Below are positions 35,883 through 44,183 of a stretch of 64,000 nucleotides of DNA, in pieces. The first letter of the stretch is position 1. Each line of letters starts with the position of its first letter. Under the pieces are notes generated by a model, which was given only the letters and a program-made list of their open reading frames with translations, was not told the origin of the DNA and ran no database searches. Origin of the DNA: Bacteroidales bacterium (GTDB taxonomy: Bacteria > Bacteroidota > Bacteroidia > Bacteroidales > UBA932); the NCBI GenBank assembly GCA_017482565.1, contig JAFUMO010000045.1, positions 62,001 through 126,000 on the forward strand. Reading direction: 5' to 3'. Position numbers and translations under genes: made by a program.

Positions 35883-36653
35883 TTATCTTTTCTGTTTAAA
35901 AAGCCATTTCATGAAATCAGGGTAATTGAATGCAGGGTTCCAGCTGTTGTGGGTACAGCCCGCAAACTCAATATACTCCACATCCAGACCATATTTGCGC
36001 AATGCCTTGTAGGCCTCACGTGAACCCTCAACGGTAACTGCAGGATCTGAATCCCCGTGGAAGATGCGCCATGCCACCCCTTTTGTACCCTTGAGCCTCT
36101 GCGGATTCACCGAACCGCAGATTGGAATTGCAGCTGCAAACTTCTCAGGGTATCTTGAGACAATGTCAAATGTGGCAATTCCACCCATTGAAATGCCCAT
36201 AATATAAACCCTTCTTGGGTCCACATTAGGGTGCGCAATATATGAATTGATAAGATCCATAAGGGTCTGCACTATCGGTGCAACCGGCGGATCCAGAGGC
36301 ATATCTGCAGGAACCAGTGTCTCCAATCCTGGCATATAGGCTCCAGGCACCCCCTCAGGGCACTGCGGGAACAGCACAAATGCAGGATACTTCTCCCTGT
36401 TCACCGGATTGAGGAACTGCCCGCTCCCGTGGAACAGCTGCGCCTGGTTGTCATTCCCCCTCTCACCCGAACCGTGAAGGAAAATCACCAGCGGATACTT
36501 CTTCCCCTGCTGCATATCCTGTGGCTCCAGATACCTGTACAACATTGTATCACCCGTTGTCTGGGAAACAAAGCTCCCCTTTTCATAAGTCTGCTGCGCA
36601 TAACCCGTTACCGCCGCAAACACCGCTGCCAATACAAATAGAATCCTTTTCAT
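35883..36653 (-). CDS. Secreted alpha/beta-hydrolase (PHB depolymerase/esterase type)
   Basis: Exported serine hydrolase of 256 residues. A signal peptide (MKRILFVLAAVFAAVTGYAQQ) precedes the oxyanion motif LVIFLHGSGERG, the nucleophile elbow GISMGG, the acidic residue near FHGDSDPAV and the catalytic His in FAGCTHNSWN. The fold is that of COG4099-type predicted peptidases and feruloyl or acetyl esterases. The substrate is unknown. The 5' region abuts a 20-bp inverted repeat, and a near-consensus TAACTTTA at 36677-36670 on the minus strand could be its -7 box. Confidence 0.85.
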   Translation of the reverse strand: MKRILFVLAAVFAAVTGYAQQTYEKGSFVSQTTGDTMLYRYLEPQDMQQGKKYPLVIFLHGSGERGNDNQAQLFHGSGQFLNPVNREKYPAFVLFPQCPEGVPGAYMPGLETLVPADMPLDPPVAPIVQTLMDLINSYIAHPNVDPRRVYIMGISMGGIATFDIVSRYPEKFAAAIPICGSVNPQRLKGTKGVAWRIFHGDSDPAVTVEGSREAYKALRKYGLDVEYIEFAGCTHNSWNPAFNYPDFMKWLFKQKR

Positions 36654-36691
36654 AATTATAGTCTTTTTGTAAAGTTAAGAATTTTTTATTG

Positions 36692-36816
36692 TTACGTTGT
36701 CCTTTTTTATAATTTATTATTTTACAAATAGTTACAAAAGCAAACCATTAAAATATCTGAAAAATTTTTATTTCAACCAATTAATTATCAATAGAATATA
36801 AAAAAGGACAACGTAA
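36692..36816. repeat. 20-bp perfect inverted repeats bracketing an 85-bp segment
   Basis: TTACGTTGTCCTTTTTTATA (36692-36711) and TATAAAAAAGGACAACGTAA (36797-36816) are exact reverse complements around an AT-rich 85-bp segment. This arrangement and size fit the invertible promoters of Bacteroidales. Inside, no exact TTTG/TAnnTTTG pair points either way, though the minus strand reads TTTG...TATTTG. No recombinase gene is present in the window. The segment lies in the gap between the divergent esterase and membrane-protein genes. Confidence 0.6.
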
Positions 36817-36828
36817 AAATTTTTCTTC

Positions 36829-36896
36829 TTACATGTAAAGCACATATCACATATTGTAAATTTTGTTTTACATTTTGGAAAATATATTTACCTTTG
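36829..36896 (+). promoter_or_regulatory. Promoter with TTACA/TGTAA sites upstream of membrane protein
   Basis: TACCTTTG at 36889-36896 is a -7 box. Upstream are the palindrome TTACATGTAA (36829-36838) and TGTAAA-6-TTTACA (36855-36872), both built from TGTAA half-sites. They may be the operator of the XRE regulator encoded two genes downstream. Confidence 0.5.
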
Positions 36897-36942
36897 CGTT
36901 GGAATTCCAAAACAAGATCAGTGAATTTAAAATTTTCAAGTC

Positions 36943-37410
36943 ATGAAACAGAACCATTTACTTCCGTACAAATTCAAGAAGGCAGGAACATTGATGTTCC
37001 TCCCGTTTCTGGCAATATGCATCTGGCTGCTGCTTGGGCCGTGCGAATGCGATTATCTGAAGGTTCCGGCACTGGCACTCTTTGAGGACGGCTACCTCTT
37101 CAGCACAAAAAGCTTCACAAACACCACAACAGACCCAATCAACGAAATTGCAATGCTGGGACTGCTTGTCTCAATTGTATTCATTGCCCTCTCCCAGGAA
37201 AAGGATGAAGATGAAATGGCACCGGTAGAGAGGCAGCGGGCATTCATCTGGAGCTTCTGGATTACAGCAATCCTCTACACAATTGGAATCCTGTTCACCT
37301 TTGGAATGCAATTCCTCTATTGTACCTTTGCAATGCCATACATATTTTTCATACTTTATATCATCAGATTCAACCTGGCAATGCACAAATTAAGGAGGGA
37401 ACTCAAATGA
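36943..37410 (+). CDS. Membrane protein paired with XRE regulator
   Basis: A 155-residue integral membrane protein with about four transmembrane segments (LMFLPFLAICIWLLLGP, IAMLGLLVSIVFIALSQ, FWITAILYTIGILFTFG, MPYIFFILYIIRF) and short charged ends. I do not recognise a family. Its stop codon overlaps the start of the downstream XRE gene (ATGA), so the two are translated together. The layout resembles small membrane protein/regulator modules elsewhere in Bacteroidota whose function is unknown. Confidence 0.7.
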   Translation: MKQNHLLPYKFKKAGTLMFLPFLAICIWLLLGPCECDYLKVPALALFEDGYLFSTKSFTNTTTDPINEIAMLGLLVSIVFIALSQEKDEDEMAPVERQRAFIWSFWITAILYTIGILFTFGMQFLYCTFAMPYIFFILYIIRFNLAMHKLRRELK

Positions 37411-37607
37411 AGAACACAATAAGGGTAGAACGCGCAATCCTGGACATCACCCAGCAGGACCTTGCACAGGCAGTGGGAGTTTCCCGACAAACCATCAATT
37501 CCATTGAGGCCGGCAAATATGTCCCCTCAACGGTACTCTCCCTGAAGATTGCCCGTCACTTCAACAAACCCCTGGAAAGCATCTTCCAGCTGGAGGAGGG
37601 GGAATAA
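37407..37607 (+). CDS. Small XRE-family transcriptional regulator
   Basis: A 66-residue protein consisting of a single Cro/C1-type helix-turn-helix (TQQDLAQAVGVSRQTINSIEAGKYVPS) and a short tail (IARHFNKPLESIFQLEEGE). It resembles the YozG-type regulators that sit next to small membrane proteins. The ATG lies in the overlap with the preceding gene. It is expected to control its own operon through the TGTAA-type sites upstream of the membrane-protein gene. Confidence 0.9.
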   Translation: MKNTIRVERAILDITQQDLAQAVGVSRQTINSIEAGKYVPSTVLSLKIARHFNKPLESIFQLEEGE

Positions 37608-37670
37608 GGAGACATGCGGGAATTTGCAGGATTTTCTTAAATTTGTACAGCTTACAAAACCGCACCACTT

Positions 37671-38381
37671 ATGAAACAGACATACGAATTCCTGCAGCAG
37701 CTTGCCCTGAACAATAACAGGGAATGGTTCAATGCCAACAAACCCCTGTACAAGGAGCTGCAGGAGAGGTTCAATACATTTGCACAGCAGCTGATTGATG
37801 CAGTTTCTGCCTGGGATGAGGAGATTGCCGCCTCAAACCTCTCCGTAAAGGACTGTACCTACAGGATTTACCGCGATACCCGCTTCACCAAGAACAAGGA
37901 GCCATACAAGACCCACATGGGAATCTTCATCTGCCGCGGAGGAAAGAAGGCCCCTTATGCAGGGTATTATTTCCATCTGGAACCTGAACTGCTTCTTCCC
38001 GACAGGGCACCGCTTTCAATGGGAAAATGCTTCCTCATATCGGGAACATACCATTTTGAGAGCAAGGTCCTCCGGAGCATCAGGGATGAAATCTCCATAA
38101 ACGGGGACTCCTTCCTGGATGCCATTGCACAGGCCTCCACCCACGAGTTCGGCCTGTATGAAGGTGAAATGCTCAGGAAGGTCCCTGCAGAGTTTGCCTT
38201 TGCACCTGATAAGTGGCACCATCTGCTCAAGCAGAAGGAGTACGCCCTGAGCAAGGAGATAGATCCCAAGTACCTCCTTTCCAAGGATCTTGTGCAGAAA
38301 GTATCTGAAGACTTCAAGTCTACAGCGGACTTCATACACAAGATAAATATGGCGGTAGATTATGCACTGGAGAATATGTAA
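37671..38381 (+). CDS. DUF2461/TIGR02453 family protein
   Basis: A 236-residue cytosolic protein with the family's opening (YEFLQQLALNNNREWFNANKPLYKELQERF), then YRIYRDTRFTKNKEPYKTHMGIFI and YYFHLEPE. Function is unknown for the family. TAAATTTG at 37638-37645 is a plausible -7 box 25 nt upstream. It lies beside but is not overlapped by the XRE module. Confidence 0.87.
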   Translation: MKQTYEFLQQLALNNNREWFNANKPLYKELQERFNTFAQQLIDAVSAWDEEIAASNLSVKDCTYRIYRDTRFTKNKEPYKTHMGIFICRGGKKAPYAGYYFHLEPELLLPDRAPLSMGKCFLISGTYHFESKVLRSIRDEISINGDSFLDAIAQASTHEFGLYEGEMLRKVPAEFAFAPDKWHHLLKQKEYALSKEIDPKYLLSKDLVQKVSEDFKSTADFIHKINMAVDYALENM

Positions 38382-38429
38382 TTTCCACTCCGGGCACGAT
38401 GATTGTGGGATATTACCAAAACATCATAT

Positions 38430-38978
38430 ATGAAAAAATTGTTATTAATTACGCTTGCAGCACTGATGGTGCTTGCGGCATGTGGTCAAACTAAAGGCAA
38501 AAAAGAGATGAAGACACTCGTAGCTTATTTTTCGGCAACCGGAACAACTGAAGCAGTTGCCAAAACGCTCTCACAAGTTACTGGAGGAGAGTTATATGAA
38601 ATCAAACCTGAAGTGGAATACACAGCTGCAGACCTGGACTGGAGAGACAAGACTTCCCGTTCATCTGTAGAGATGGCAGACAAGAGCTCCCGCCCGGCAA
38701 TGGTAAAGGACCTGCAGGACGCCTCTTCTTATGATGTTATCTATGTGGGATTCCCTATCTGGTGGTACACCGCACCTACAATCATCAACACCTTCCTGGA
38801 TACATACGATTTTTCAGGCAAGACAGTTGTATTGTTTGCAACCTCAGGCAGCAGCGGCATTGAGGGCGCTGTAAAGGATTTCAAGGCAGCATATCCTGCA
38901 ATCAGCTGGAAAGAGGGCAAACTCCTCAACGGGGCAACTCCGGAGACAATCAAGGAGTGGACAACTTCCCTTAAATAG
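38430..38978 (+). CDS. Flavodoxin-like lipoprotein
   Basis: Exported flavodoxin of 182 residues. The lipobox MVLAAC follows a hydrophobic stretch, then KTLVAYFSATGTTEAVAKTL is the FMN phosphate-binding loop, and VIYVGFPIWWYTAPTIINTFLD the typical FMN-contact motif. A lipid-anchored flavodoxin would work in the periplasm or on the outer membrane, where its reductant is unknown. It is followed by the third 121-bp element, which can act as its terminator. Confidence 0.88.
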   Translation: MKKLLLITLAALMVLAACGQTKGKKEMKTLVAYFSATGTTEAVAKTLSQVTGGELYEIKPEVEYTAADLDWRDKTSRSSVEMADKSSRPAMVKDLQDASSYDVIYVGFPIWWYTAPTIINTFLDTYDFSGKTVVLFATSGSSGIEGAVKDFKAAYPAISWKEGKLLNGATPETIKEWTTSLK

Positions 38979-39000
38979 AGTTTCCTTTCAAAGAGGATTA

Positions 39001-39121
39001 GAGGGTGACTCAAAAGGTGGAAATTTAAGGCTTGCACAGGTGAGGAAACCGGAGTTTACTTACGTAAATGAGGATTTCCGAGGCAAGCGTAACGCAAAAT
39101 TTACCCTTTTGAGTCACCCTC
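39001..39121 (+). repeat. 121-bp palindromic repeat, copy C
   Basis: Third copy of the element at 6293-6413 and 18478-18598, here in the same orientation as copy A. Ends GAGGGTGACTCAAAAGG and its complement are intact. It lies between the flavodoxin and ABC-module genes, both on the plus strand, so it is not limited to convergent gaps. Confidence 0.9.
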
Positions 39122-39180
39122 TTTGCAGGAAAGCAAATGTGGTACATTTTTTGACCATTTTTTTCACGCAATTCAGACTT

Positions 39181-39522
39181 ATGCTTTCAGAGAAACAGAT
39201 ATTCCGCCTGATGCTCATGTGCTGCAGCCCTTACCTGTTCATTTCAGGGGCAGGAACGCTTGCGGCCGCAGGTGTACTGGTATTTGTGGGCAAGGAGTTC
39301 ATGACTGAAGCATTTGTAATGATAACCTTCCTTAAAATTGGGCTTGCAGCCATGTCTGTTGCACTGCTCAAGATGCTTTCGCGGGGAAGGGAAGACTATT
39401 TCTACATAAATCTGGGCCAGCATCCCAACAAACTGCTGAAAATGGGAATTTACCTGGACCTGGCAATATACATTTCCCTCTGCATCCTCATAATCCTTCT
39501 CCGCAATGTCTTCTTCAGTTAA
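39181..39522 (+). CDS. Small membrane protein of a minimal ABC module
   Basis: A 113-residue membrane protein with three transmembrane segments (YLFISGAGTLAAAGVLVFV, VMITFLKIGLAAMSVALL, LDLAIYISLCILIILL). I do not recognise a family. It overlaps the following ABC ATPase by 17 bp, implying that the two make one complex. The start at 39181 (MLSEKQIFRLMLM) is chosen because an upstream start would run into the repeat element. Confidence 0.65.
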   Translation: MLSEKQIFRLMLMCCSPYLFISGAGTLAAAGVLVFVGKEFMTEAFVMITFLKIGLAAMSVALLKMLSRGREDYFYINLGQHPNKLLKMGIYLDLAIYISLCILIILLRNVFFS

Positions 39523-40174
39523 AGATACTCTTCTCGCCGACAGCATACGCCTTTCATTCGGCACCCGCAACGTGCTCAATGGAGCATGGCTCCGCTCCCG
39601 GACAGGTACCGTTACCGGTGTGCTCGGGAGGAACGGCTCCGGGAAGTCCTGCATGTTCAGGGCAATAATGGGGGAGCTCAGGAGCCAGGACCTGTACGTA
39701 AGGGTAAATGACAGCATAGTTACGGGCTCAATGGAGATGGGCAGATATATAAAATACCTTGCCCAGAAACCGTTCCTCCCTCCAAAAATGAAGCTGAGGG
39801 AGATTTTTGAATTCTTTGAGGCAGACTACAATGCGTTTGTTGCGGACTTTCCGCAGTTTGCCCAATATCCCAGCTCCCGTGTGGGCGAACTTTCCGGCGG
39901 AGAGGTGCGTATAGCAGAGATCTGGCTCTGCCTGTGCAGCCGCTCCCCGTTCTGCATCCTGGACGAGCCGTTCTCCTATCTTGCACCCGTAGCGGTAGAA
40001 GTGGTGCAGAAACTCATCCGGAGGGAAAAACACAACAAGGGGATAATCATCTCAGACCACAATTACGAAGCGCTCCTGGAAGTTGCCGATGAAGTGCTCC
40101 TCCTCTCCGACGGATATGTACATCAGGTGCAGGAACACTCGGATCTTGTACGGTACGGCTATCTGAGGGGGTGA
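39506..40174 (+). CDS. ABC transporter ATP-binding protein
   Basis: Cytosolic ATPase of 222 residues. Walker A GVLGRNGSGKS, the signature GELSGGEVRIAEI, Walker B CILDEPFSYL and the H-loop ISDHNYE are present. It probably works with the membrane protein it overlaps. No substrate-binding protein accompanies them, so export or a protective function is likelier than uptake. Its 3' end overlaps the histidine-kinase fragment by 16 bp. Confidence 0.85.
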   Translation: MSSSVKDTLLADSIRLSFGTRNVLNGAWLRSRTGTVTGVLGRNGSGKSCMFRAIMGELRSQDLYVRVNDSIVTGSMEMGRYIKYLAQKPFLPPKMKLREIFEFFEADYNAFVADFPQFAQYPSSRVGELSGGEVRIAEIWLCLCSRSPFCILDEPFSYLAPVAVEVVQKLIRREKHNKGIIISDHNYEALLEVADEVLLLSDGYVHQVQEHSDLVRYGYLRG

Positions 40175-40542
40175 TTCCCCGCAAATTCCACCCTGAAGCA
40201 GGTTATCCCGTCCTCGCGGGTCTGGAGGGAGAAGCGGCAACCGTGGGAAGCCAGCACCTCGCGGATTAGGATGAGGCCGAGTCCCTGGCCGTTTGGCTTG
40301 GTTGTGAAGAATGGGGTAAAGAGTCTTGCTGCGGTTTCTGGCAGTATGGGGGCCCCGTTGTTGGAGATGTCAAGAACCGTGAGGTTATCGGGAGTCTTGT
40401 ATGAGGCAATCCTTATATGGCTTGGGGCCGATTCCACCGCATTTTTTACAATGTTTATGACCACCTGCTCAAACAATACCGTATCCAGCATCACCTCCCC
40501 GCAGCTGCCGCCCAAAGGGTACTCCAAAGAGATGCCTTTGCC
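40159..40542 (-). pseudogene. Histidine kinase C-terminal fragment
   Basis: Only the HATPase_c domain remains: N-box EQVVINIVKNAVES, G1 LDISNNGAPI, F-box LFTPFFTTK and G2 GQGLGLILIREVL. No ATG exists ahead of it, and the same frame meets a stop codon at 40543-40545. The sensor and phosphoacceptor parts and any response regulator are missing. It is taken to be a decayed remnant of a PAS/NtrB-type kinase. Confidence 0.7.
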
Positions 40543-40767
40543 TTACCTCTCTGCTAATCTGCCTGTCCATCATTGTTGCCTGTTTCCGTTTGATTAAATT
40601 TGTCTGGCACCGCTTTCACCCGCCTATCATTACACTTGCCATTATGCTCCATTGGCAATTATACTACCAAAAACACATCTCCCTGATTATCAAAGCTAAG
40701 ACAGAAAAAGCGGTGTCCGAAACCGGACACCGCTGTACGGTATTGGGATATTACCGTCACACAGAAG

Positions 40768-41874
40768 TTACTCCGCGGAAAGAATATCCATAAGTTCTGT
40801 ATTGAACCAGACAAACTCTTTGCCTATCTTCTCTTTGGCAAGCAACCCCAATGCCTCTAACTCTGTAAGATATTTCTTGGCAGTGTTAATGCTCTTTATC
40901 TTTTCAGACAAGAGATTCTTAGGCCGTATATATGGCTGTTCAAACAGCTTTGAGACATCTATCTTCAATAGCAATACTTTAGGTATTATAGCCTCTGTCC
41001 TGGAAATGAGAGCACGTATCCTGTTAATCTTGTATATGGTATATTCAGACGTCTGTATGACTGCATCCAACATAAAGAGTATCCAAGACTTCCAATCATT
41101 CAGACCCGTAACGTTACTTAAATTGTAGTAATAACTGTCTTTATTCTGAAGGATATATGAACTTATATAAAGAATAGGCATATCCAACAATCCCTTTTGA
41201 ATGAGATAAAGGATGCACAGTATTCTTCCTGTCCTGCCATTACCATCGCGGAAAGGGTGGATTGCTTCAAACTGGTAATGTGCCATAATCATTTTAAGCA
41301 GAGGATCAACCGGATATTTTATATCATCATCCAAGAATTCCACCAGGTCGGCAAGCATCTTCTCAACAACGCCCTTTCCTCTGGGGGGAGTATATATAGT
41401 CTCCCCTATGAGAGAACCCCAACCTCTCTTCTTAATGACTATTTCTGCCTGATAAGGACGGATTCCATCATACGTCTGATTAACTTTTCTATAAATGTCT
41501 ATTAAAGACTGACTGGTTATATTACCCGTTACAGTCAGATTGTTAAAACCTTCCCAAAGAGCTTCCCTGTAATGGAGAATCTCCTTTGCAGGCCCCTGCA
41601 CATATTCCTCATCCTGAAATGTAAGTGCACGATAAAGTTCATCATCAGTTGTAAAAATATTCTCAATGGCACTACTGGCTTTTGCCTCACGCAGCGATAT
41701 TGTATTTACAAATATTGACTGATTTGGGAGCATCGATGCCAACCCCTTAAGTTCAGCCAGCTTTCTGCTTGCATCAGTAAGTTTCCTTATAATCTTAGGA
41801 GAATTATAGCACTCTGCATCCGGAGGTAAAGGCGGCATATTATTATATGGAACATTTCTATCGTATGGCACCAT
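40768..41874 (-). CDS. Fic-domain protein (AMPylator, class II)
   Basis: Transfers AMP or another nucleotide to target proteins. The 368-residue product has an N-terminal DUF4172/Fic_N-type region, the inhibitory helix motif in SSAIEN, the catalytic HPFRDGNGRTGR near residue 205, and a C-terminal winged helix (VSKLFEQPYIRPKNLLSEKIKSINTAKKYLTELEALGLLAKEK). The last domain probably binds DNA, and an inverted repeat covers its own promoter. The ATG at 41874 is preferred over upstream starts because it lies 20 nt downstream of the transcription start. It lies in the AT-rich accessory region. Confidence 0.92.
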   Translation of the reverse strand: MVPYDRNVPYNNMPPLPPDAECYNSPKIIRKLTDASRKLAELKGLASMLPNQSIFVNTISLREAKASSAIENIFTTDDELYRALTFQDEEYVQGPAKEILHYREALWEGFNNLTVTGNITSQSLIDIYRKVNQTYDGIRPYQAEIVIKKRGWGSLIGETIYTPPRGKGVVEKMLADLVEFLDDDIKYPVDPLLKMIMAHYQFEAIHPFRDGNGRTGRILCILYLIQKGLLDMPILYISSYILQNKDSYYYNLSNVTGLNDWKSWILFMLDAVIQTSEYTIYKINRIRALISRTEAIIPKVLLLKIDVSKLFEQPYIRPKNLLSEKIKSINTAKKYLTELEALGLLAKEKIGKEFVWFNTELMDILSAE

Positions 41875-41876
41875 AA

Positions 41877-41932
41877 TTTTGACAGATTTTAGGTTTTCTG
41901 TCAAAATTACGCTTTTTTTGACAGAAAGCAAA
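41877..41932 (-). promoter_or_regulatory. fic promoter with overlapping inverted repeat
   Basis: On the minus strand TTTG (41932-41929) is exactly 19 bp from TAATTTTG (41909-41902), a perfect Bacteroidota promoter. The 12-bp inverted repeat TTTCTGTCAAAA (41895-41906) and TTTTGACAGAAA (41916-41927) covers the -7 box and spacer, and a third half-site TTTTGACAGA lies at 41877-41886. This looks like an operator for autoregulation. Confidence 0.75.
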
Positions 41933-42031
41933 ATTTCTGCCATCTTGCCCATCCCGGTAGAGCATTTGATGTGCCCTACAGATACTTCTGGGCAAGCCCC
42001 AACGCCGTTCTTTTAATGAAACCTCTCCTGT

Positions 42032-43168
42032 TCATAAAACAGACAATGCCCCCTTAAGTTTATCCCAATACTCCGGTTTGCGGTCTATCCCTTCCAGAGA
42101 GAAGAAACATACGCCGGTGGAGCCTCCGTTCTCCACATACTGCAGGAACTCAGGTATCCTGTCTGAAGGGACGTGCCCTACAAATAGTCCCGAGCATAAT
42201 TTTGCAGGGTTGCCGGCTGCCGCAAGGGCTTCCACACCCTCACGGGTTGCTGTCTCCACCCAAGGGTCATCAAATCCATAGAACTTATGGTAAATCATCG
42301 GGAAGAGGTAATCAAAATTCCTGAAGTTGGCCCAATCCTGCCTTACAAGCTTCTTGGACTCCTCCGGTGATGCAAATACCGCTGCAGATGCCACTTTGCC
42401 ACATTCCTTTATCTCAGCGGCTATGTCTGATGCCATTTGGGCCATGAGGTCCCATCTGAATTGCATCCACTGCTCATTTGAAGCAGGGTCTTCAAGGTCA
42501 AGCGGATCAATGCCTGCAAGTTTTTTGAACTCTGCCCTGCAGGTTTCGCAATAGCAGAAATCCCATAACGGATACACCTTGTCCTGCACAACTCCACGCG
42601 ATTCATGCAGCCCGTACGGCAGAATCACATCCGGATACCTTATGAAATCCAGGTGAATGCCGTCCAGCCCTTCAATTTCAGCAAGCTCCCTTACCCTATC
42701 CTTCAGATATTCTGTGCACTCAGGATGTGACGGACAGAGCCATCTGTAATGTTCACGGTTGTAAAGCTTTATATCAAGACATGATTCTCCCTGCGCATTT
42801 ACCTGATACCACTCCGGATGGGCCTCCCTCAGATGCATCTCCACACGGTTGGTAGTCCACATCCACGCATGCAGCTCTATGCCATACTTTTTGGCATACG
42901 GAACAGCCCTCCTGATAATCTGCAACGCCGCACTGTCCCTGAACGTTGTACTGTCAAACACTACAGGCCTGCCGCTATGGCACTCCATAATGATTGCATC
43001 AATCCCCACCTCCGCGCATTTACTGAAATAATGTTCAAGTTTCTCATCCGGCATGGAAAGGCTCCCGGAAACCCATCCCCAAACCTTCTCTTTCTGCGGA
43101 GAACAGGATACAAGACTAAACAACACCGCCAAAACAAGTACTGCGGAACTAAACCTGATCTTTTTCAT
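42032..43168 (-). CDS. GHL10-type glycoside hydrolase-like lipoprotein
   Basis: A 378-residue lipoprotein (lipobox LFSLVSC) with a TIM-barrel fold. Motifs include GVWGW-like VWGWVSGS, GIDAIIMECHSGRPV, YGIELHAWMWTTNRV and DGIHLDFIRYPD, as in the GHL10/DUF4015 family of putative glycosidases. Late barrel strands FDYLFPMIYHKFYG complete the pattern. The substrate is unknown. A -7 box TATATTTG lies on the minus strand at 43200-43193. It stands alone, with no SusCD neighbour. Confidence 0.85.
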   Translation of the reverse strand: MKKIRFSSAVLVLAVLFSLVSCSPQKEKVWGWVSGSLSMPDEKLEHYFSKCAEVGIDAIIMECHSGRPVVFDSTTFRDSAALQIIRRAVPYAKKYGIELHAWMWTTNRVEMHLREAHPEWYQVNAQGESCLDIKLYNREHYRWLCPSHPECTEYLKDRVRELAEIEGLDGIHLDFIRYPDVILPYGLHESRGVVQDKVYPLWDFCYCETCRAEFKKLAGIDPLDLEDPASNEQWMQFRWDLMAQMASDIAAEIKECGKVASAAVFASPEESKKLVRQDWANFRNFDYLFPMIYHKFYGFDDPWVETATREGVEALAAAGNPAKLCSGLFVGHVPSDRIPEFLQYVENGGSTGVCFFSLEGIDRKPEYWDKLKGALSVL

Positions 43169-43329
43169 AATTTATCTATTGGAATAACTCTCCAAATATA
43201 ACCAAACTTCCCCATAAATCATCTTCCCGACAGAAACTGGTGTTTTTGGGTACCATCTCCACCCAATGGAGCATCAGTTTTCAGGGAACTTGAATCTACC
43301 ATCCGCTTCACGCTGCACTGTAAAAAGGA

Positions 43330-43361
43330 GAAAAAGCCGCTGGTAATATCAGCTGCTTTTT
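43330..43361 (-). terminator. Terminator after the PadR module
   Basis: AAAAAGC (43331-43337) pairs with GCTTTTT (43355-43361), with an inner GCTG/CAGC. On the minus strand it ends in TTTTTCTCC, following the membrane-protein stop. Confidence 0.6.
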
Positions 43362-43370
43362 CTTTATCTT

Positions 43371-43784
43371 CTACTGGAAAATCTCCCCCTTTGCATACCC
43401 CCTGATGGCATTCTTCTGGGCATACAGGAAAAAGACAAAATGCACCGCCAGGCCAATTCCCCATGCTGCCGCACCAATGTTCAAAGACCTCAACGGCTCA
43501 GTATTCCATCCAATGTAATAGGATGCATACCCCATTGCCACACAAAAAACATATGTGATGAAATGGAACCTGAAACCTATATCATGAATCTGATTCTCCG
43601 CTTCATCCTTATCTCCAAAGTACCACCCTGCAAGAAACATCAACCCGAAATATACAATTGAACAAACCAATGTCATAGGAAGGCTCTCCATCCCCACAGC
43701 CATATTCAGGGCCCATCTGAATGCAACAGTACACAATAAAGCACAAACGGCAAACTGACCCAATCTTTGTGTAAATACTCTCAT
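43371..43784 (-). CDS. Membrane protein downstream of PadR regulator
   Basis: A 137-residue protein with four transmembrane segments (LGQFAVCALLCTVAFRWAL, LVCSIVYFGLMFLAGWYFG, FHFITYVFCVAMGYASYYIG, WGIGLAVHFVFFLYA). The family is not recognised. It begins three bases beyond the PadR stop, so the two form an operon, in the same regulator-plus-membrane-protein form as the XRE module at 37 kb but in reverse order. Confidence 0.7.
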   Translation of the reverse strand: MRVFTQRLGQFAVCALLCTVAFRWALNMAVGMESLPMTLVCSIVYFGLMFLAGWYFGDKDEAENQIHDIGFRFHFITYVFCVAMGYASYYIGWNTEPLRSLNIGAAAWGIGLAVHFVFFLYAQKNAIRGYAKGEIFQ

Positions 43785-43787
43785 AAT

Positions 43788-44138
43788 TTACAGTGTTAAA
43801 AGGTTAATAATTGATTCTTTGGTAAATATCATGATATTGCGTTCCACAAAACGCCTGAACAGTTCCTCGCCTGTAGGGGTAAGGTAATAGTACTTCCTGT
43901 CGGGACCCTTACTTACCTTCTTGCTGTCATATTCAACTATCTCCAGATGCTGGAATTTCCTCAAGTTGCGGTAAAGGCTCTGCTCCTCACAGGTCATAGT
44001 CCCCCCCGATGCCCTTTCTACAAACTCCTTTATCTCCTCCACACACTTGCTGCCCTCCCTCAATGCCAGAAATACCCAGAACGTAAGCTGCCCCTTCTTG
44101 TAGGTCTCCTCCCATGCATCAAGCAATTCTTCAACCAT
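43788..44138 (-). CDS. PadR-like transcriptional regulator
   Basis: A 116-residue winged-helix protein (MVEELLDAWEETYKKGQLTFWVFLALREG, then SLYRNLRKFQHLEIVEYDSK and GPDRKYYYLTPTGEELFRRFV), the pattern of PadR-family repressors with a dimerisation helix at the C-terminus. The ATG at 44138 follows GGGAAAG; a GTG start at 44153 is possible. It has a perfect promoter with a palindrome on the -7 box, consistent with self-repression. The ligand is unknown. Confidence 0.85.
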   Translation of the reverse strand: MVEELLDAWEETYKKGQLTFWVFLALREGSKCVEEIKEFVERASGGTMTCEEQSLYRNLRKFQHLEIVEYDSKKVSKGPDRKYYYLTPTGEELFRRFVERNIMIFTKESIINLLTL

Positions 44139-44183
44139 TGTATTCTTTCCCACACCAATATTATTCTTTATGTATTAAACATC

